DNA of 64,000 nucleotides from Verrucomicrobiota bacterium (GTDB lineage Bacteria; Verrucomicrobiota; Verrucomicrobiia; CAIQCK01): NCBI GenBank assembly GCA_016222825.1, contig JACRQF010000001.1, forward strand, positions 1-64,000, in the 5' to 3' direction. This document shows positions 15,943 to 24,924 of this stretch, in pieces; positions within the stretch are counted from its first letter, which is position 1, and each line of letters opens with the position of its first letter. The position numbers were made by a program, and so were the translations under genes. The notes beneath the pieces were generated by a model. It was not told the origin of the DNA and ran no database searches. It saw only the letters and a program-made list of their open reading frames with translations.

Positions 15943-17186
15943 TGGCCCGACCCCCGAAGAATGTCCACAGGCGCCAGCCGCGCGGCCCGCCGTGCCGGGA
16001 AATAACTGGCCAGGAAGATTGCCACAAACGCGATGACCGTCGCGGCCAGATAGTCCGTCGCGCTCCAGTGGACAAGAAACCGTTTTGTGGTCAGGAATCC
16101 CTTGATGTCCACCGGTATCTGCGAGATGCCATAGGTCAGCACCGCGCCCAGCAAACAGCCCAACAGCGAACCCATCAGTGCCACCAGAAAACCCTGCCAG
16201 AGGAAGATCGCGCTGATGTCGCGGCGCCGGTAGCCCATCGAGCGCAGCACGGCGATCTCGCGCACCTTGTCCATCACCATCAACGTCAGGATGTTGAAAA
16301 TGCCGAACCCTGCCAGCAGGATGATCGTGGAAACCGTGATCGCCGCAGAAACGCCGATCAGTTTGAAGACTTGCAAGCTGCCCCGCTCGCGGTCTTGCCA
16401 GCTCCGCGACCGGTGTTGAAACAGCCGCTCGAAGTGGGCGGCGAGCGCCGGCGCGCGCGCCGGGTCGCGCAGTTTCACCATCAGGTGCGACACGCCAAAG
16501 GGTCTTTGCAGCAAACTCTGCGCGGCCTTCAGATGGATATACCCATACTTCTCGTCAATGAACAGGTTGCCCGTCTGGAACAACGCGCACACGCGGAACG
16601 TCCGATGTTCCCCGTCCGGCCCGATCAACCCCACGTCCTGCCCCACGTGCGTCCGCATCTTGTCGGCAATCCCGAAACCGAGGATCAATCCGGCCGGCTT
16701 CACCTGAAAATCCTCGATGCTCCCCGAAACAATCTGTTCCCGCAACGCCGAGGTCTTCAGGTGGAGATCCAGGTCTATCCCCTGCACGCGAAACACCTCC
16801 TGCCGGAAATCCGTCGCCAGCGCCGCGTTGCCCTCCAGCACCGGCGCGCACCCCGCCACGTTGGAAAAATCGCGCACCGCCCGCATGAGCCGCTCCGGGT
16901 CGGTAATGCCCTCGTAAAACTTCCGCGGCTTCTCATGGCCGAGCGTCAGGATTCCCGGCGCGGTGCGGGTCAGGATGTCCGTGTGCAACGACTGGAACCG
17001 GTTTTCGATGACAATCGCCCCCGAAGTGCCCAGCGCGCCCTTGATGAAAAACCGTTCAAACCCCTGCGTCTGCGCCTGCGCGCAAATGTAGAACGCCACG
17101 CCCAGAATCACGCCCGTCAGGCTCAGCAAGATCGCCCGCTTGCGATAACCGATGAACCGCATGGCAATGAACAGCGGTGGGGTCAT
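15939..17186 (-). CDS. ABC transporter permease, FtsX/MacB-like
   Basis: 415 residues. One membrane segment near the N-terminus (about 18-40, ILLSLTGVILGVAFYICA), a periplasmic domain of about 230 residues, then three membrane segments in the C-terminal FtsX region (ITVSTIILLAGFGIFNILTL, GFLVALMGSLLGCLLGAVL, AATVIAFVAIFLASYFPARR). The ending PARRAARLAPVDILRG is the standard family signature (P-R-A--L-P-ALR). The ATPase is separate, as in LolCDE and many DevCA systems, rather than fused as in MacB. Together with the upstream membrane-fusion and TolC-like proteins it would form a tripartite exporter. Confidence 0.9.
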   Translation of the reverse strand: MTPPLFIAMRFIGYRKRAILLSLTGVILGVAFYICAQAQTQGFERFFIKGALGTSGAIVIENRFQSLHTDILTRTAPGILTLGHEKPRKFYEGITDPERLMRAVRDFSNVAGCAPVLEGNAALATDFRQEVFRVQGIDLDLHLKTSALREQIVSGSIEDFQVKPAGLILGFGIADKMRTHVGQDVGLIGPDGEHRTFRVCALFQTGNLFIDEKYGYIHLKAAQSLLQRPFGVSHLMVKLRDPARAPALAAHFERLFQHRSRSWQDRERGSLQVFKLIGVSAAITVSTIILLAGFGIFNILTLMVMDKVREIAVLRSMGYRRRDISAIFLWQGFLVALMGSLLGCLLGAVLTYGISQIPVDIKGFLTTKRFLVHWSATDYLAATVIAFVAIFLASYFPARRAARLAPVDILRGSGQ

Positions 17187-17198
17187 CGTCGCTCCCGA

Positions 17199-18320
17199 TC
17201 AACGGTTTACCAAAATCGGCCTCACCCACTGGCCCACGCGGAACGCGTCATGGTCCGCCACCACCACCAGATCGCCTTCCTTCAACCCTTCCACCACTTC
17301 CGTCCGCTCCAAGCTGCGCAGCCCCGTCTTCACCGTGCGCGGCTCGATCGCTCCTCCGTTCACCACGAACACTCGGTCCGACATCAACGCGCGCGTCGGG
17401 ATCACCAGCGCGCCCGCCCGTTGGCCAAGAATGATGTTCATCTCGCCCGTCATGCCCGCCATCAGATTCTCCGGCGGCGCTTCAAAACTCAGCCGCACCA
17501 CATAACGCTGGTTCTCGCCGGACGGAATGATGTCCGTGAGCACCGCGCTGAAATCCTTCTGCTGAAAAGAATAGAGCCGCACCAGCGCCTTCATCTGCTT
17601 CTTCAGCAGGCCGACATCCTCCTCGTTCACCTGCCCTTCCAAATAATAGTTCCGCGTGCATACGAGAAACAGCGGCGCGTTCTCCGGCACCAAGTCCCCG
17701 CTGACCACGTTGACCGCCGCGAGCACGCCGTCCATCGGCGACTTGACGTCGCAGCGCGCCTTGCGGTCCCGCAATCCGCCGGCCTGCTCCCGCAGCACGG
17801 TCAATCCCCGGTCAATATCCACCTGCTCCGACTTCACGCGTTCCTGCAACGCCTTGACCTCGTTGCGCGCCCTCTCCACCTCGCTCGCGGGCGCGTTGTT
17901 CAACTGCGCCAGCTTCTCCAACCGCCCCAACGCCGCTTCCGCCGTCTTGAGCAGTTGCACCGAAGGCGGCCCCAATCGCCCCTTTTCATCTGCCGCCTTC
18001 AAGTCCGCCTCCACTTTGACCAGCTCCCGGTCCAGTTCGGGATTTTCGATCCGCGCCAGCGTCCACCCTTCCTTCACGTCCATGCCGGCGACGATCTCCG
18101 TCCCCTCGCTGGTTTGCGACAGCCGCACTGTGCCGGCGTTGCGCGAGCGAACCAGCATCCTCACCGCCGGCTGCACCTTCACCGTCCCATACACCGCCGA
18201 CACCGCCGGACCGCGCAGCACCGCGAACACCTCCGCCACAGGCCGCCCCCACCATCCGTAGCCCAAGCCGCCCGCGACAGCGAGAACAACCACCGCAATA
18301 ACCATCGTTAGTTTCTTCAT
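17199..18320 (-). CDS. Periplasmic membrane-fusion protein (HlyD/MacA family)
   Basis: 373 residues from the ATG at 18320 (MKKLTMVIAVVVLAVAGGLG), giving a normal membrane anchor. An ATG 11 codons upstream sits directly against GGAGGA, too close to be ideal, but cannot be excluded. Lipoyl-like halves (VKSPMDGVLAAVNVVSGDLV) flank an alpha-helical hairpin (about 95-170, LVKVEADLKAADEKGRL, LEKLAQLNNAPASEVERAR). A beta-barrel and membrane-proximal part follow (IPTRALMSDRVFVVNGG, VKTGLRSLERTEVVEGLKEGD). It bridges the permease at 15939..17186 and an outer-membrane channel. Confidence 0.9.
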   Translation of the reverse strand: MKKLTMVIAVVVLAVAGGLGYGWWGRPVAEVFAVLRGPAVSAVYGTVKVQPAVRMLVRSRNAGTVRLSQTSEGTEIVAGMDVKEGWTLARIENPELDRELVKVEADLKAADEKGRLGPPSVQLLKTAEAALGRLEKLAQLNNAPASEVERARNEVKALQERVKSEQVDIDRGLTVLREQAGGLRDRKARCDVKSPMDGVLAAVNVVSGDLVPENAPLFLVCTRNYYLEGQVNEEDVGLLKKQMKALVRLYSFQQKDFSAVLTDIIPSGENQRYVVRLSFEAPPENLMAGMTGEMNIILGQRAGALVIPTRALMSDRVFVVNGGAIEPRTVKTGLRSLERTEVVEGLKEGDLVVVADHDAFRVGQWVRPILVNR

Positions 18321-18378
18321 GATGCGTGAAAATCGCGCCGATAGTAGCCGCATTCCTCCGCGAACACAACCGCCGCCG

Positions 18379-19743
18379 TCACTTGGCGGGACGGTCGCTG
18401 AAGTTGAGATAGCGACCGGTGACGCGGTCGAACTCGGCGCGCGCGGTTTCGTTTTCGAACACGGCCAGAAGGATGCCCCGCTGCGTGGAAAGGAGGTTGG
18501 TCTGCGCGTTGAGAAAATCCAGTTGCGTCGCCTCGCCCAACTTCACGCGCGCCTCGACCAGTTTCAGCAGTTCCTCCGCTTCGGAGGCGGACTGCTTGAG
18601 CGCGGCCAGGCGGGCGTCAATGGTTTCGAGCGTGCGGGCCAGCACCCGCAATTCGCGCGGCACGTTCTCTTCGAGGCGGCGCAGGGTGATCTCCATCGTC
18701 TGCCGCGCGCTCTCAACCTGGCTCGCGGCCCCGCGGATTTTGCCGGCGTCAATCACCTGCCATGTGAACGCCGCGCCGTAGCGGGTTTCGCTCTGGCGCG
18801 CGTCCTGCCCCGACACAATCTCCGGGCGGACGCCAAACACGCCCACGTCGGGGAAGTATTGGGAAAAGGCTCTGAGGGCCACGAACGGATAGTAGCCGGC
18901 CTGAACCATCCGTTTCTCCTCGCCCGCCGCCTTGATCAGCTCGCGCAGCAACGCCAGGTCCGGCCGCCGCTGCAGGGTCTGCGCCGTTTCTTTCTCCAGA
19001 TCAATCTTCAACGCCGCGTATTCCAGGCTGCCTGTCGGCTCCGGCAGCAACAGCGGGCCTTTCGCAACCTGCTTGGTTCCCCGGCATTGGTCCAGTTCCG
19101 TCACGGCGTTGACGTAGTCGCGCTGCGCCTTGGAGAGGGCGGGCTTGAGATTCAGGAGTTGAATCTCGGCCTGCCGGACGTGTTGGCGGCTGGCTATGCC
19201 GGCGTCGAACCGCTGCTGGGCGCTGCGGACGTTGGCCTGCAAATGTGTTTCGATCTGTTGATGAAGACCGAACAAGCGGCGCGCCGCCAGCGCCCGCACA
19301 AACGCCAGCCGCGTGGCGTGCAGTTGCGCGGTCACGGCGCCGTTCAACGTCTGCTGGGCGATGATCACTTCCAGCCGGCCGCGCCGCAACGAGGCGGGCA
19401 TGCCCATGTCAAACAGCGGTTGTGACACGTCCGTCTGGACCACCGCAAAAGGGCCTCCCGGCCCGTAGAGCGAGCCGCCACTATACCCCGCCGTGCCGGA
19501 CATGGACGCACGCGGCAGCGCGCGAGCCGTAAATACCATCTTGGCACCCGCAGCCGCTTCCATTCCCGCGTGCTGCCGGCGGATGTCGAGGTTCTGCTCC
19601 AACGTCTGCGCGTAGCACTCCGCCAGCGTCACCGGATGGTGTTCCGCCAGAACCGAAAAGCCAGTGGGCGCATCCGCCGCGCGCACGGCCGCAGCCAACA
19701 GCAGGCACAGCAGAACGTAGCCGGGCGTTTTCATGGACGTCAT
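18379..19743 (-). CDS. TolC-like outer-membrane efflux protein 1
   Basis: 454 residues. Signal peptide about 5-22 (YVLLCLLLAAAVRAA). Two related helical halves typical of the OEP family: VTLAECYAQTLEQNLDIRRQ opens the first, while RRPDLALLRELIKAAGEEKR opens the second. Late helices carry AEELLKLVEARVKLGEATQLDFLNA written in the usual pattern. The start overlaps the previous stop by four bases, so it is coupled to 19740..21245. It should give the channel through the outer membrane. Why two channel proteins are encoded is unclear; they may mix or serve different substrates. Confidence 0.9.
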   Translation of the reverse strand: MTSMKTPGYVLLCLLLAAAVRAADAPTGFSVLAEHHPVTLAECYAQTLEQNLDIRRQHAGMEAAAGAKMVFTARALPRASMSGTAGYSGGSLYGPGGPFAVVQTDVSQPLFDMGMPASLRRGRLEVIIAQQTLNGAVTAQLHATRLAFVRALAARRLFGLHQQIETHLQANVRSAQQRFDAGIASRQHVRQAEIQLLNLKPALSKAQRDYVNAVTELDQCRGTKQVAKGPLLLPEPTGSLEYAALKIDLEKETAQTLQRRPDLALLRELIKAAGEEKRMVQAGYYPFVALRAFSQYFPDVGVFGVRPEIVSGQDARQSETRYGAAFTWQVIDAGKIRGAASQVESARQTMEITLRRLEENVPRELRVLARTLETIDARLAALKQSASEAEELLKLVEARVKLGEATQLDFLNAQTNLLSTQRGILLAVFENETARAEFDRVTGRYLNFSDRPAK

Positions 19744-21245
19744 TTCACCGGCGAAGCCGGGGCATTCGCAGCCGGACGCGTCGGCTCCTCCAGAATCGTG
19801 AAGTGGCTGGAAATGGCGCGTTGCAGGCGGGCCAGCGCGGCATTGTAAGTGAACCGCGCGGACAGTTCGGTGGTTTGCGCGCGCGTCAGGTCCACGCGGG
19901 CTTGGAGCAACTCCAATTGGGTGCTCAATCCGAGCGCGACGTTGGACTGCGCAAGTTTGAGAGACTCCTCGGCCAGCTTCACGTTCTGCTGCTGGCTTTG
20001 AATGGTTTCCTCGGCCTGTTTCAGATCGTGGAAGGCTTGCACGACTTCGGTCTGGATGGCGTGTTCCGCGGCTTCCTGCGCCAACTCGGCCTGAGTCACC
20101 CGCGCGCGCGTGGCCGCCACCCTGCCCCGCGCAAGAAAACCGTCGAACAACTGCCAGGTCACGGCAACGCCGGCCAGGTAGCCATCATAATGGCTGTGAA
20201 TCGCCGCGGAATTCGGTTCGTTGACGACATCGTAACCGACGAAGAGGTCCACCTTCGGCTTCGACGCGCTGCGGTCCACAATCAACTGTTGCTTCTGAAT
20301 GGCGATTTCCTTCTCACGTGCCTTGACCTCGGGGCGCTGCCCCAGCGCCTGGGCCAGGCAAGTGCTCAAGTCCAACGACCGTTTCGTATATGTCAGCGTT
20401 CCCTCCACCTCGAATTGCGCCATCTCATCCACGCTGGGACGCGGAACCGCGGGCGCATCACTGGGAACGATTTGCTTGTAGTCGCGCGGCGAGCGGGCGG
20501 GCGGCGCGGAGATTGCAAGCAATTCGGCCAGCTTTGCGTGTGAGTTCAGCAACCGGTTCTTCGCCTCCAGCAACGCGGCACGCTCCAGCGACAAGCTCAC
20601 CTCGGCGCGCAACGCAGGCAGGCGATCCGCACTGCCCACCTGTTGCCGGTTGCGCTGGTTCTGCAACTCGCTCTCCAGAAAGACAACCGCCTGCTCGTGC
20701 ACGGCGATCTGCGCCTTGTTTTGCAGGATCTCATAGAACGCCACGCGCGTATCCATGATAACGCGATCCAGCATGGCCTCGTATTCGAGCAACCGCGCCT
20801 GGCGGGTGAGCTTGGCAATCTGCATCTTCCCACCCACCGCGCCGCCGGAATAGATGGTTTCCGTCAGACGAATGGCCACGCTCCACAACTCCGGCCGCCG
20901 GCCCGGCAGTGTGCCGCCCAACGTCATGTAGCCCTCCTCCACCCGCATGTAGCTGCCGGAGGTGGTCAAGCTCGGCAGGTATCCCGCGCGCGCCTCGACG
21001 ATGCCACCGGCCGCCTCCTCCAGTTTCTTTTTCGCGACCAACACGTCGGGGTTCCGGTCCAGGGCGCGGTTGACGCACTCGGCGAGGGTCAACCGCAATG
21101 ACGAGGCAGCGGCCGGCGTGGCCGCAGGCGTCGCGGGCGGTTCACCGGCCCACACTGCCAGCGGTGCGGCAGCCATCAGACAAAGCCAACAGATTGTTTC
21201 TCTTGGAGACAAAGCGGCGGCAGTGTAGTGATGGACCTCGCGCAT
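19740..21245 (-). CDS. TolC-like outer-membrane efflux protein 2
   Basis: 501 residues. Signal peptide about 17-33 (ICWLCLMAAAPLAVWA), then an Ala/Pro-rich stretch. Family repeats: LRLTLAECVNRALDRNPDVL and LDLSTCLAQALGQRPEVK begin the two halves, each followed by long helices; the C-terminal helix has LAQSNVALGLSTQLELLQARV. Longer than its partner by about 50 residues, with an insertion between the halves. First gene of the export operon; its promoter must lie in the 152 bases shared with the divergent oxoamine synthase gene at 21398. That arrangement suggests joint regulation of export and lipid synthesis. Confidence 0.9.
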   Translation of the reverse strand: MREVHHYTAAALSPRETICWLCLMAAAPLAVWAGEPPATPAATPAAASSLRLTLAECVNRALDRNPDVLVAKKKLEEAAGGIVEARAGYLPSLTTSGSYMRVEEGYMTLGGTLPGRRPELWSVAIRLTETIYSGGAVGGKMQIAKLTRQARLLEYEAMLDRVIMDTRVAFYEILQNKAQIAVHEQAVVFLESELQNQRNRQQVGSADRLPALRAEVSLSLERAALLEAKNRLLNSHAKLAELLAISAPPARSPRDYKQIVPSDAPAVPRPSVDEMAQFEVEGTLTYTKRSLDLSTCLAQALGQRPEVKAREKEIAIQKQQLIVDRSASKPKVDLFVGYDVVNEPNSAAIHSHYDGYLAGVAVTWQLFDGFLARGRVAATRARVTQAELAQEAAEHAIQTEVVQAFHDLKQAEETIQSQQQNVKLAEESLKLAQSNVALGLSTQLELLQARVDLTRAQTTELSARFTYNAALARLQRAISSHFTILEEPTRPAANAPASPVK

Positions 21246-21397
21246 GGCAACAATTATGGTGGCCTAAATTATGGGTGACGCAATGTCGTAGGAAGAGTTC
21301 CTAACCATGCATGAGAGATTTCTCCATTGTAAGACGATGCGACTCTCGGCTAGCATCCGCAAAGTCACTTTGCATGCGGCGCGGTGGATCACCTGCA

Positions 21398-22708
21398 ATG
21401 AAGAGCAAAACACTAAACGGACAGGACAGTGCGGGAACCGAAACAGTCGGCGCGCCCTCGTCTGTCCTGACAGGCTGGACACAGAAGTTGATGACGAGCC
21501 AAGCCGCCTTTTTTAAGAAGACCAAGCCCATCGTTGAACGCTGCGAGAGCGACCTGAACACGCGGCTGCGCCTGAAGTATGCGCCCTATTACCGTGCCGC
21601 GGAATCAGCCGACGGCATCAACTTGGTCGTGGACGGGCGGCCGATGCTGTTGATGTCCAGCAACGAGTATCTCGGCCTGAGCCGGCATCCCAAGGTGATC
21701 GAGGCGGCGAAGCGGGCGGTGGACCAATGGGGCGCCAGCGCGTGCGGCTCGCGTCTGGCCAACGGCAGCCGCGCCTATCACACCGAACTGGAGGAGGATC
21801 TCGCGGCGTTTCTCGGCAAGGAGGCGTGCCACGTCACAGCAGCGGGCTATCTGGCGTGCATGTGCAGCATCAGTTCGCTGGCGAGACGCGGCGACGCGGT
21901 GATCGTGGACCCGAACATCCACTCGTCGCTCTGGGACGGGGTGCTCCTGAGCGGCGCAAAGATCGAACGGTTCGCGCACAACGACATGGACTCGCTGGCC
22001 AAGCTGCTGGCGGAACTCGACCCCAAACAAGCCAAGGTGATCGTGGTGGACGGCGTGTATTCGATGGAAGGACACGTCGCGCCCTTGCCGCAGTTGGTGG
22101 AACTGGCCGAGCAATATCAAGCCGTCGTGGTGGTGGACGAAGCGCACAGCATCGGCGTCCTCGGCCGGGACGGCCGCGGCGTGTGCGACCAGTCCGGCGT
22201 GACGGGGAGGGTGGAACTGATCTGCGGCAGCTTCTCCAAGGCGCTGGCGAGCACCGGCGGGTTCGTCGCGGGCAGCCGCGCCATGATCGAGTATCTGCGC
22301 AGCAACTCGCGGCAGATTATTTTCAGCGCCGCCATCAGTCCGGCCGCCGCCGCAAGCGCGCGCGCCGCCTTGGGAGTCATACAAGTCGAGCCGGAGCATC
22401 ACGAGCGACTCTGGGCCAACTACCGGCACCTGAAAGCGATTCTGGAAAAACTGGGGCTGGATTACTGGAGCAGTCCGACCCCGGCGTTGCCAATTGTGGT
22501 TGGCGACAAGGAGAAGTGCTACTGGATGTGGAAAACACTGTGGGAGCAGGGATTCTTCACGGTGATGTCGCTGCCACCCGGCGTGCCGCCTGGCAAGGAC
22601 CTGCTCCGTTGCGCTGTCACTGCGATGCACACCGCCGAACAACTTGATCGTTTTGGCGAAGCGTTGAAGCTCGCGATGAAACGCGCGGGCGTTGAGCCGA
22701 AGCATTGA
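21398..22708 (+). CDS. Alpha-oxoamine synthase (serine palmitoyltransferase-like)
   Basis: 436 residues, PLP fold type I. The start at 21398 (MKSKTLNGQD) has GGTGG upstream. Residues seen: the PLP-stacking region HVTAAGYLACM, DEAHSIGVLGRDGRG (D247, H250), and the Schiff-base lysine K281 in GSFSKALASTGGFVAG. The family (SPT, KBL, AONS, ALAS) joins an amino acid and an acyl thioester with loss of CO2. The FSKALAS-GGF form is closer to serine palmitoyltransferase than to biotin or threonine enzymes, and no biotin genes are near. It probably makes a 3-keto long-chain amino base, drawing acyl-ACP from 33419..34306. First of two genes; 41 bases before 22750. Confidence 0.85.
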   Translation: MKSKTLNGQDSAGTETVGAPSSVLTGWTQKLMTSQAAFFKKTKPIVERCESDLNTRLRLKYAPYYRAAESADGINLVVDGRPMLLMSSNEYLGLSRHPKVIEAAKRAVDQWGASACGSRLANGSRAYHTELEEDLAAFLGKEACHVTAAGYLACMCSISSLARRGDAVIVDPNIHSSLWDGVLLSGAKIERFAHNDMDSLAKLLAELDPKQAKVIVVDGVYSMEGHVAPLPQLVELAEQYQAVVVVDEAHSIGVLGRDGRGVCDQSGVTGRVELICGSFSKALASTGGFVAGSRAMIEYLRSNSRQIIFSAAISPAAAASARAALGVIQVEPEHHERLWANYRHLKAILEKLGLDYWSSPTPALPIVVGDKEKCYWMWKTLWEQGFFTVMSLPPGVPPGKDLLRCAVTAMHTAEQLDRFGEALKLAMKRAGVEPKH

Positions 22709-22749
22709 TTCCCCCGGTTCAGCATCCGAGCCCGGCTCGCTGAGTCCAA

Positions 22750-24177
22750 ATGAACATTGTCCTGGCAACTCCGCCGATTCCGGGCGTCTCGTGCAACACC
22801 GGCTCTTTCCCGCCTTTGGGCCTGATGTATCTGGCCGCAGGCGCAAAGCAACTGCCCGGTGTCCGCGTGAAACTGGTGGATGCCTTTTGCGAAGGGCTGG
22901 ACATGGACCGCGCGGCGGACGCGATTCTTTCCCACTCGCCCGATGTGGTGGGGCTGTCCGTGGCGAGCCGTGGCCTGAGAAACCTGGCGGCCCTCCTGGA
23001 CAAGCTCAAGAAGGCGCGGCCCGGCATTCTGACCGTTGCCGGCGGCATTCATCCCACGCTGTTCGACCGCCTGCTGCTCAAAGAGATTCCGGCGCTGGAT
23101 GTGGTCGTGCGCGGAGAAGGCGACCGGAGCTTCCCGGAGCTTTGCCGTCGCCTGGTCGCCGGGGAACCCATCGCCGATGTCCCCGGCGTCTCCTGCCGCG
23201 TCAACGGCGAGATCCAACGCGGCGAACCCCAACTCATTGAGGACCTGGACGCGCTCCCCTTCCCCGACCGCAGCCTGCTGAACGCCCGCGGCTACGGCCA
23301 GCAATGGTTCGGCCACTCCCTGCCCCACATGCCGCGGTTCACCACCATTTTCAGCTCACGAGGATGCCCGTTCACCTGCACTTTCTGCGCGGACGTGAAG
23401 CTGTGTCACAACCGCCTGAGGATTCGCAGCGCGGAAAGTGTTTTCCAGGAACTGGCGCAAGTGTCCCGGGAAGGCCACGAGTTTGTCATCTTCTTCGATG
23501 ACAGTTTCACCGGCGACATCGCGCGAGTAGAGAAACTTTGCCATCTCATCCTGCAACAAAAGCTCAACTTGCGGCTGGCATTCGCCGGCGGCCTTCAACG
23601 GCTGTCCCAATCCACTCTCGACCTGATGCACCGGGCCGGCTTCGACCTCGCGTTTGTGGGTGTGGAAAGCGGCAGCGATGAGCAACTAAAGCGTTACCGC
23701 AAGCCCGCAACAACGCAGGCCATGATCTCCGGCATTGCGCGGGCCAAGAAAGCCGGCATGCTCATCCTCGCCAGCTTCATCACCGGGAGCAAAGAAGAGA
23801 GCGAGGCCGACCACGAGGCGAGCAAAGCTTTCGTCCGGAAAACGTTGCCGCACATTTGCGAGATCAACTCGCTCATGGTTCATCCCGGAAGTCTTCTGTG
23901 GGACGAACTCAACGGCCCCGGCGACCCTGAGACTCTGGAAGCTTCCGAGAGCCGCTTGGTTTCCCGTTTCCCCGGCCAGATGGAGAAGAAAATCATCAAG
24001 GACCGGGCGCAGGATTTTCACCGGGCCTTCCAGCGCTCATGGCTTCATTGGCGCAGGATTTCCGACTTCTTTAGCCTGTGGTTTCGCAACCCGCTGTTCG
24101 CCCGAGTGATGAAGCTGTTTGTCCTGAACCCCGGCCCCATCCTCAAGCTCCTCACCGCCGCCAAAGCCCGCGACTGA
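22750..24177 (+). CDS. B12-binding-domain radical SAM protein
   Basis: 475 residues. Residues 1-140 resemble the Rossmann-like cobalamin-binding domain (NIVLATPPIPG, PPLGLMYLAAGAK, VVGLSVASRGLRN, ILTVAGGIHPTLF, VVRGEGDRSFPEL). The radical SAM core begins SSRGCPFTCTFC with C206, C210 and C213, followed by FVIFFDDSFTGD and FVGVESGSDEQLKRYRK. The classical cobalamin-binding DxHxxG is not seen, as in many members. Such proteins do methylations, ring contractions and lipid-tail chemistry (for example hopanoid HpnJ-type). Its place behind the oxoamine synthase suggests modification of the lipid or its head group. The reaction is not predictable. It converges on 24190..24906. Confidence 0.88.
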   Translation: MNIVLATPPIPGVSCNTGSFPPLGLMYLAAGAKQLPGVRVKLVDAFCEGLDMDRAADAILSHSPDVVGLSVASRGLRNLAALLDKLKKARPGILTVAGGIHPTLFDRLLLKEIPALDVVVRGEGDRSFPELCRRLVAGEPIADVPGVSCRVNGEIQRGEPQLIEDLDALPFPDRSLLNARGYGQQWFGHSLPHMPRFTTIFSSRGCPFTCTFCADVKLCHNRLRIRSAESVFQELAQVSREGHEFVIFFDDSFTGDIARVEKLCHLILQQKLNLRLAFAGGLQRLSQSTLDLMHRAGFDLAFVGVESGSDEQLKRYRKPATTQAMISGIARAKKAGMLILASFITGSKEESEADHEASKAFVRKTLPHICEINSLMVHPGSLLWDELNGPGDPETLEASESRLVSRFPGQMEKKIIKDRAQDFHRAFQRSWLHWRRISDFFSLWFRNPLFARVMKLFVLNPGPILKLLTAAKARD

Positions 24178-24189
24178 GGCGCAAAGACA

Positions 24190-24906
24190 TCATTCGTCTG
24201 CGTCCCTGAGCGGATAATCCAAATCAGCCGCCACCTGTTCGCGAATCTTCCGGGTAAACCGCTCGATGATCTCCGCGCGCGTGCCGCCGACCGCCTCGAA
24301 CTGCGCCGGATGAAGCGGCGCGTGCAAGACCGCCTCCACCTTTCCCCGATAGCGGTTGGGCCATGAGAGGTCCTTGAACAAGTCCTGCACCCCGCGCAGG
24401 GAACTAGGAACCACCGGCACACCGGTGAGCAACGACAGGAATGCCGCCCCATGCTGAAACTCGCCCAACTGATCGTGCCGTTCCCCCTCGCAGGCAATAA
24501 TGATGCACCGCCCCGCCCGCAAATGGTTGGCCAGTTCGCGGACCGCCGCGGTGCGGCGGGTGTCCTTCTCAATGCGCGTGTCTATCGCCACACAGGGAAT
24601 CGCTTTCACAATGCCGCCAATAATCGGCAGGTCAAACACCCCATCCCAAACTGCGGCAACCGCCACCTCACCCGTAATCTCGTAAACCGCCGCCAGCCCA
24701 AGGAACAGGTCATAGTGCGAGCCATGGTTCGCGGCAATGATGTAGTTCCAAGGAGGCGGCACCAATTCCCTGTTTCGGACGCGAAGACCAAACAACCGCT
24801 TGAACGTCCACATGAACACCCGCTGCACCACCCGCGAGTGGACGAAGCGCCTCCAGAACCACGACGGCGCGTAACGCGGACTGGCAATCTCGAAACGGTT
24901 GTCCAT
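24190..24906 (-). CDS. PlsC-type acyltransferase (1-acylglycerol-phosphate acyltransferase family)
   Basis: 238 residues. Motif I is NHGSHYD (H61, D66; HX4D), motif III is EGER at 140-143, and motif IV-like GVPVVPSSLRG follows. One hydrophobic patch near 50-75 could hold the membrane. Family members transfer acyl groups from acyl-ACP or acyl-CoA to lysolipid-like acceptors. Here it follows the SPASM radical SAM gene by 18 bases on the same strand, and could add the second acyl chain to the proposed aminolipid, taking the place of a ceramide synthase. A role in ordinary phospholipid synthesis is the alternative. Confidence 0.88.
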   Translation of the reverse strand: MDNRFEIASPRYAPSWFWRRFVHSRVVQRVFMWTFKRLFGLRVRNRELVPPPWNYIIAANHGSHYDLFLGLAAVYEITGEVAVAAVWDGVFDLPIIGGIVKAIPCVAIDTRIEKDTRRTAAVRELANHLRAGRCIIIACEGERHDQLGEFQHGAAFLSLLTGVPVVPSSLRGVQDLFKDLSWPNRYRGKVEAVLHAPLHPAQFEAVGGTRAEIIERFTRKIREQVAADLDYPLRDADE

Positions 24907-24924
24907 GCGTGACTCCGGCCCGGC

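Noticed and set aside
15942-18311. A 789-residue plus-strand frame over the export operon
   Set aside because: Antisense to clear permease and membrane-fusion genes; composition is Arg/His/Gln-rich and unstructured.
21398-22708. Biotin (BioF) or threonine (KBL) enzyme
   Set aside because: No biotin or threonine dehydrogenase genes nearby, and the lysine region FSKALAS-GGF is closer to serine palmitoyltransferase. Not excluded without a tree.
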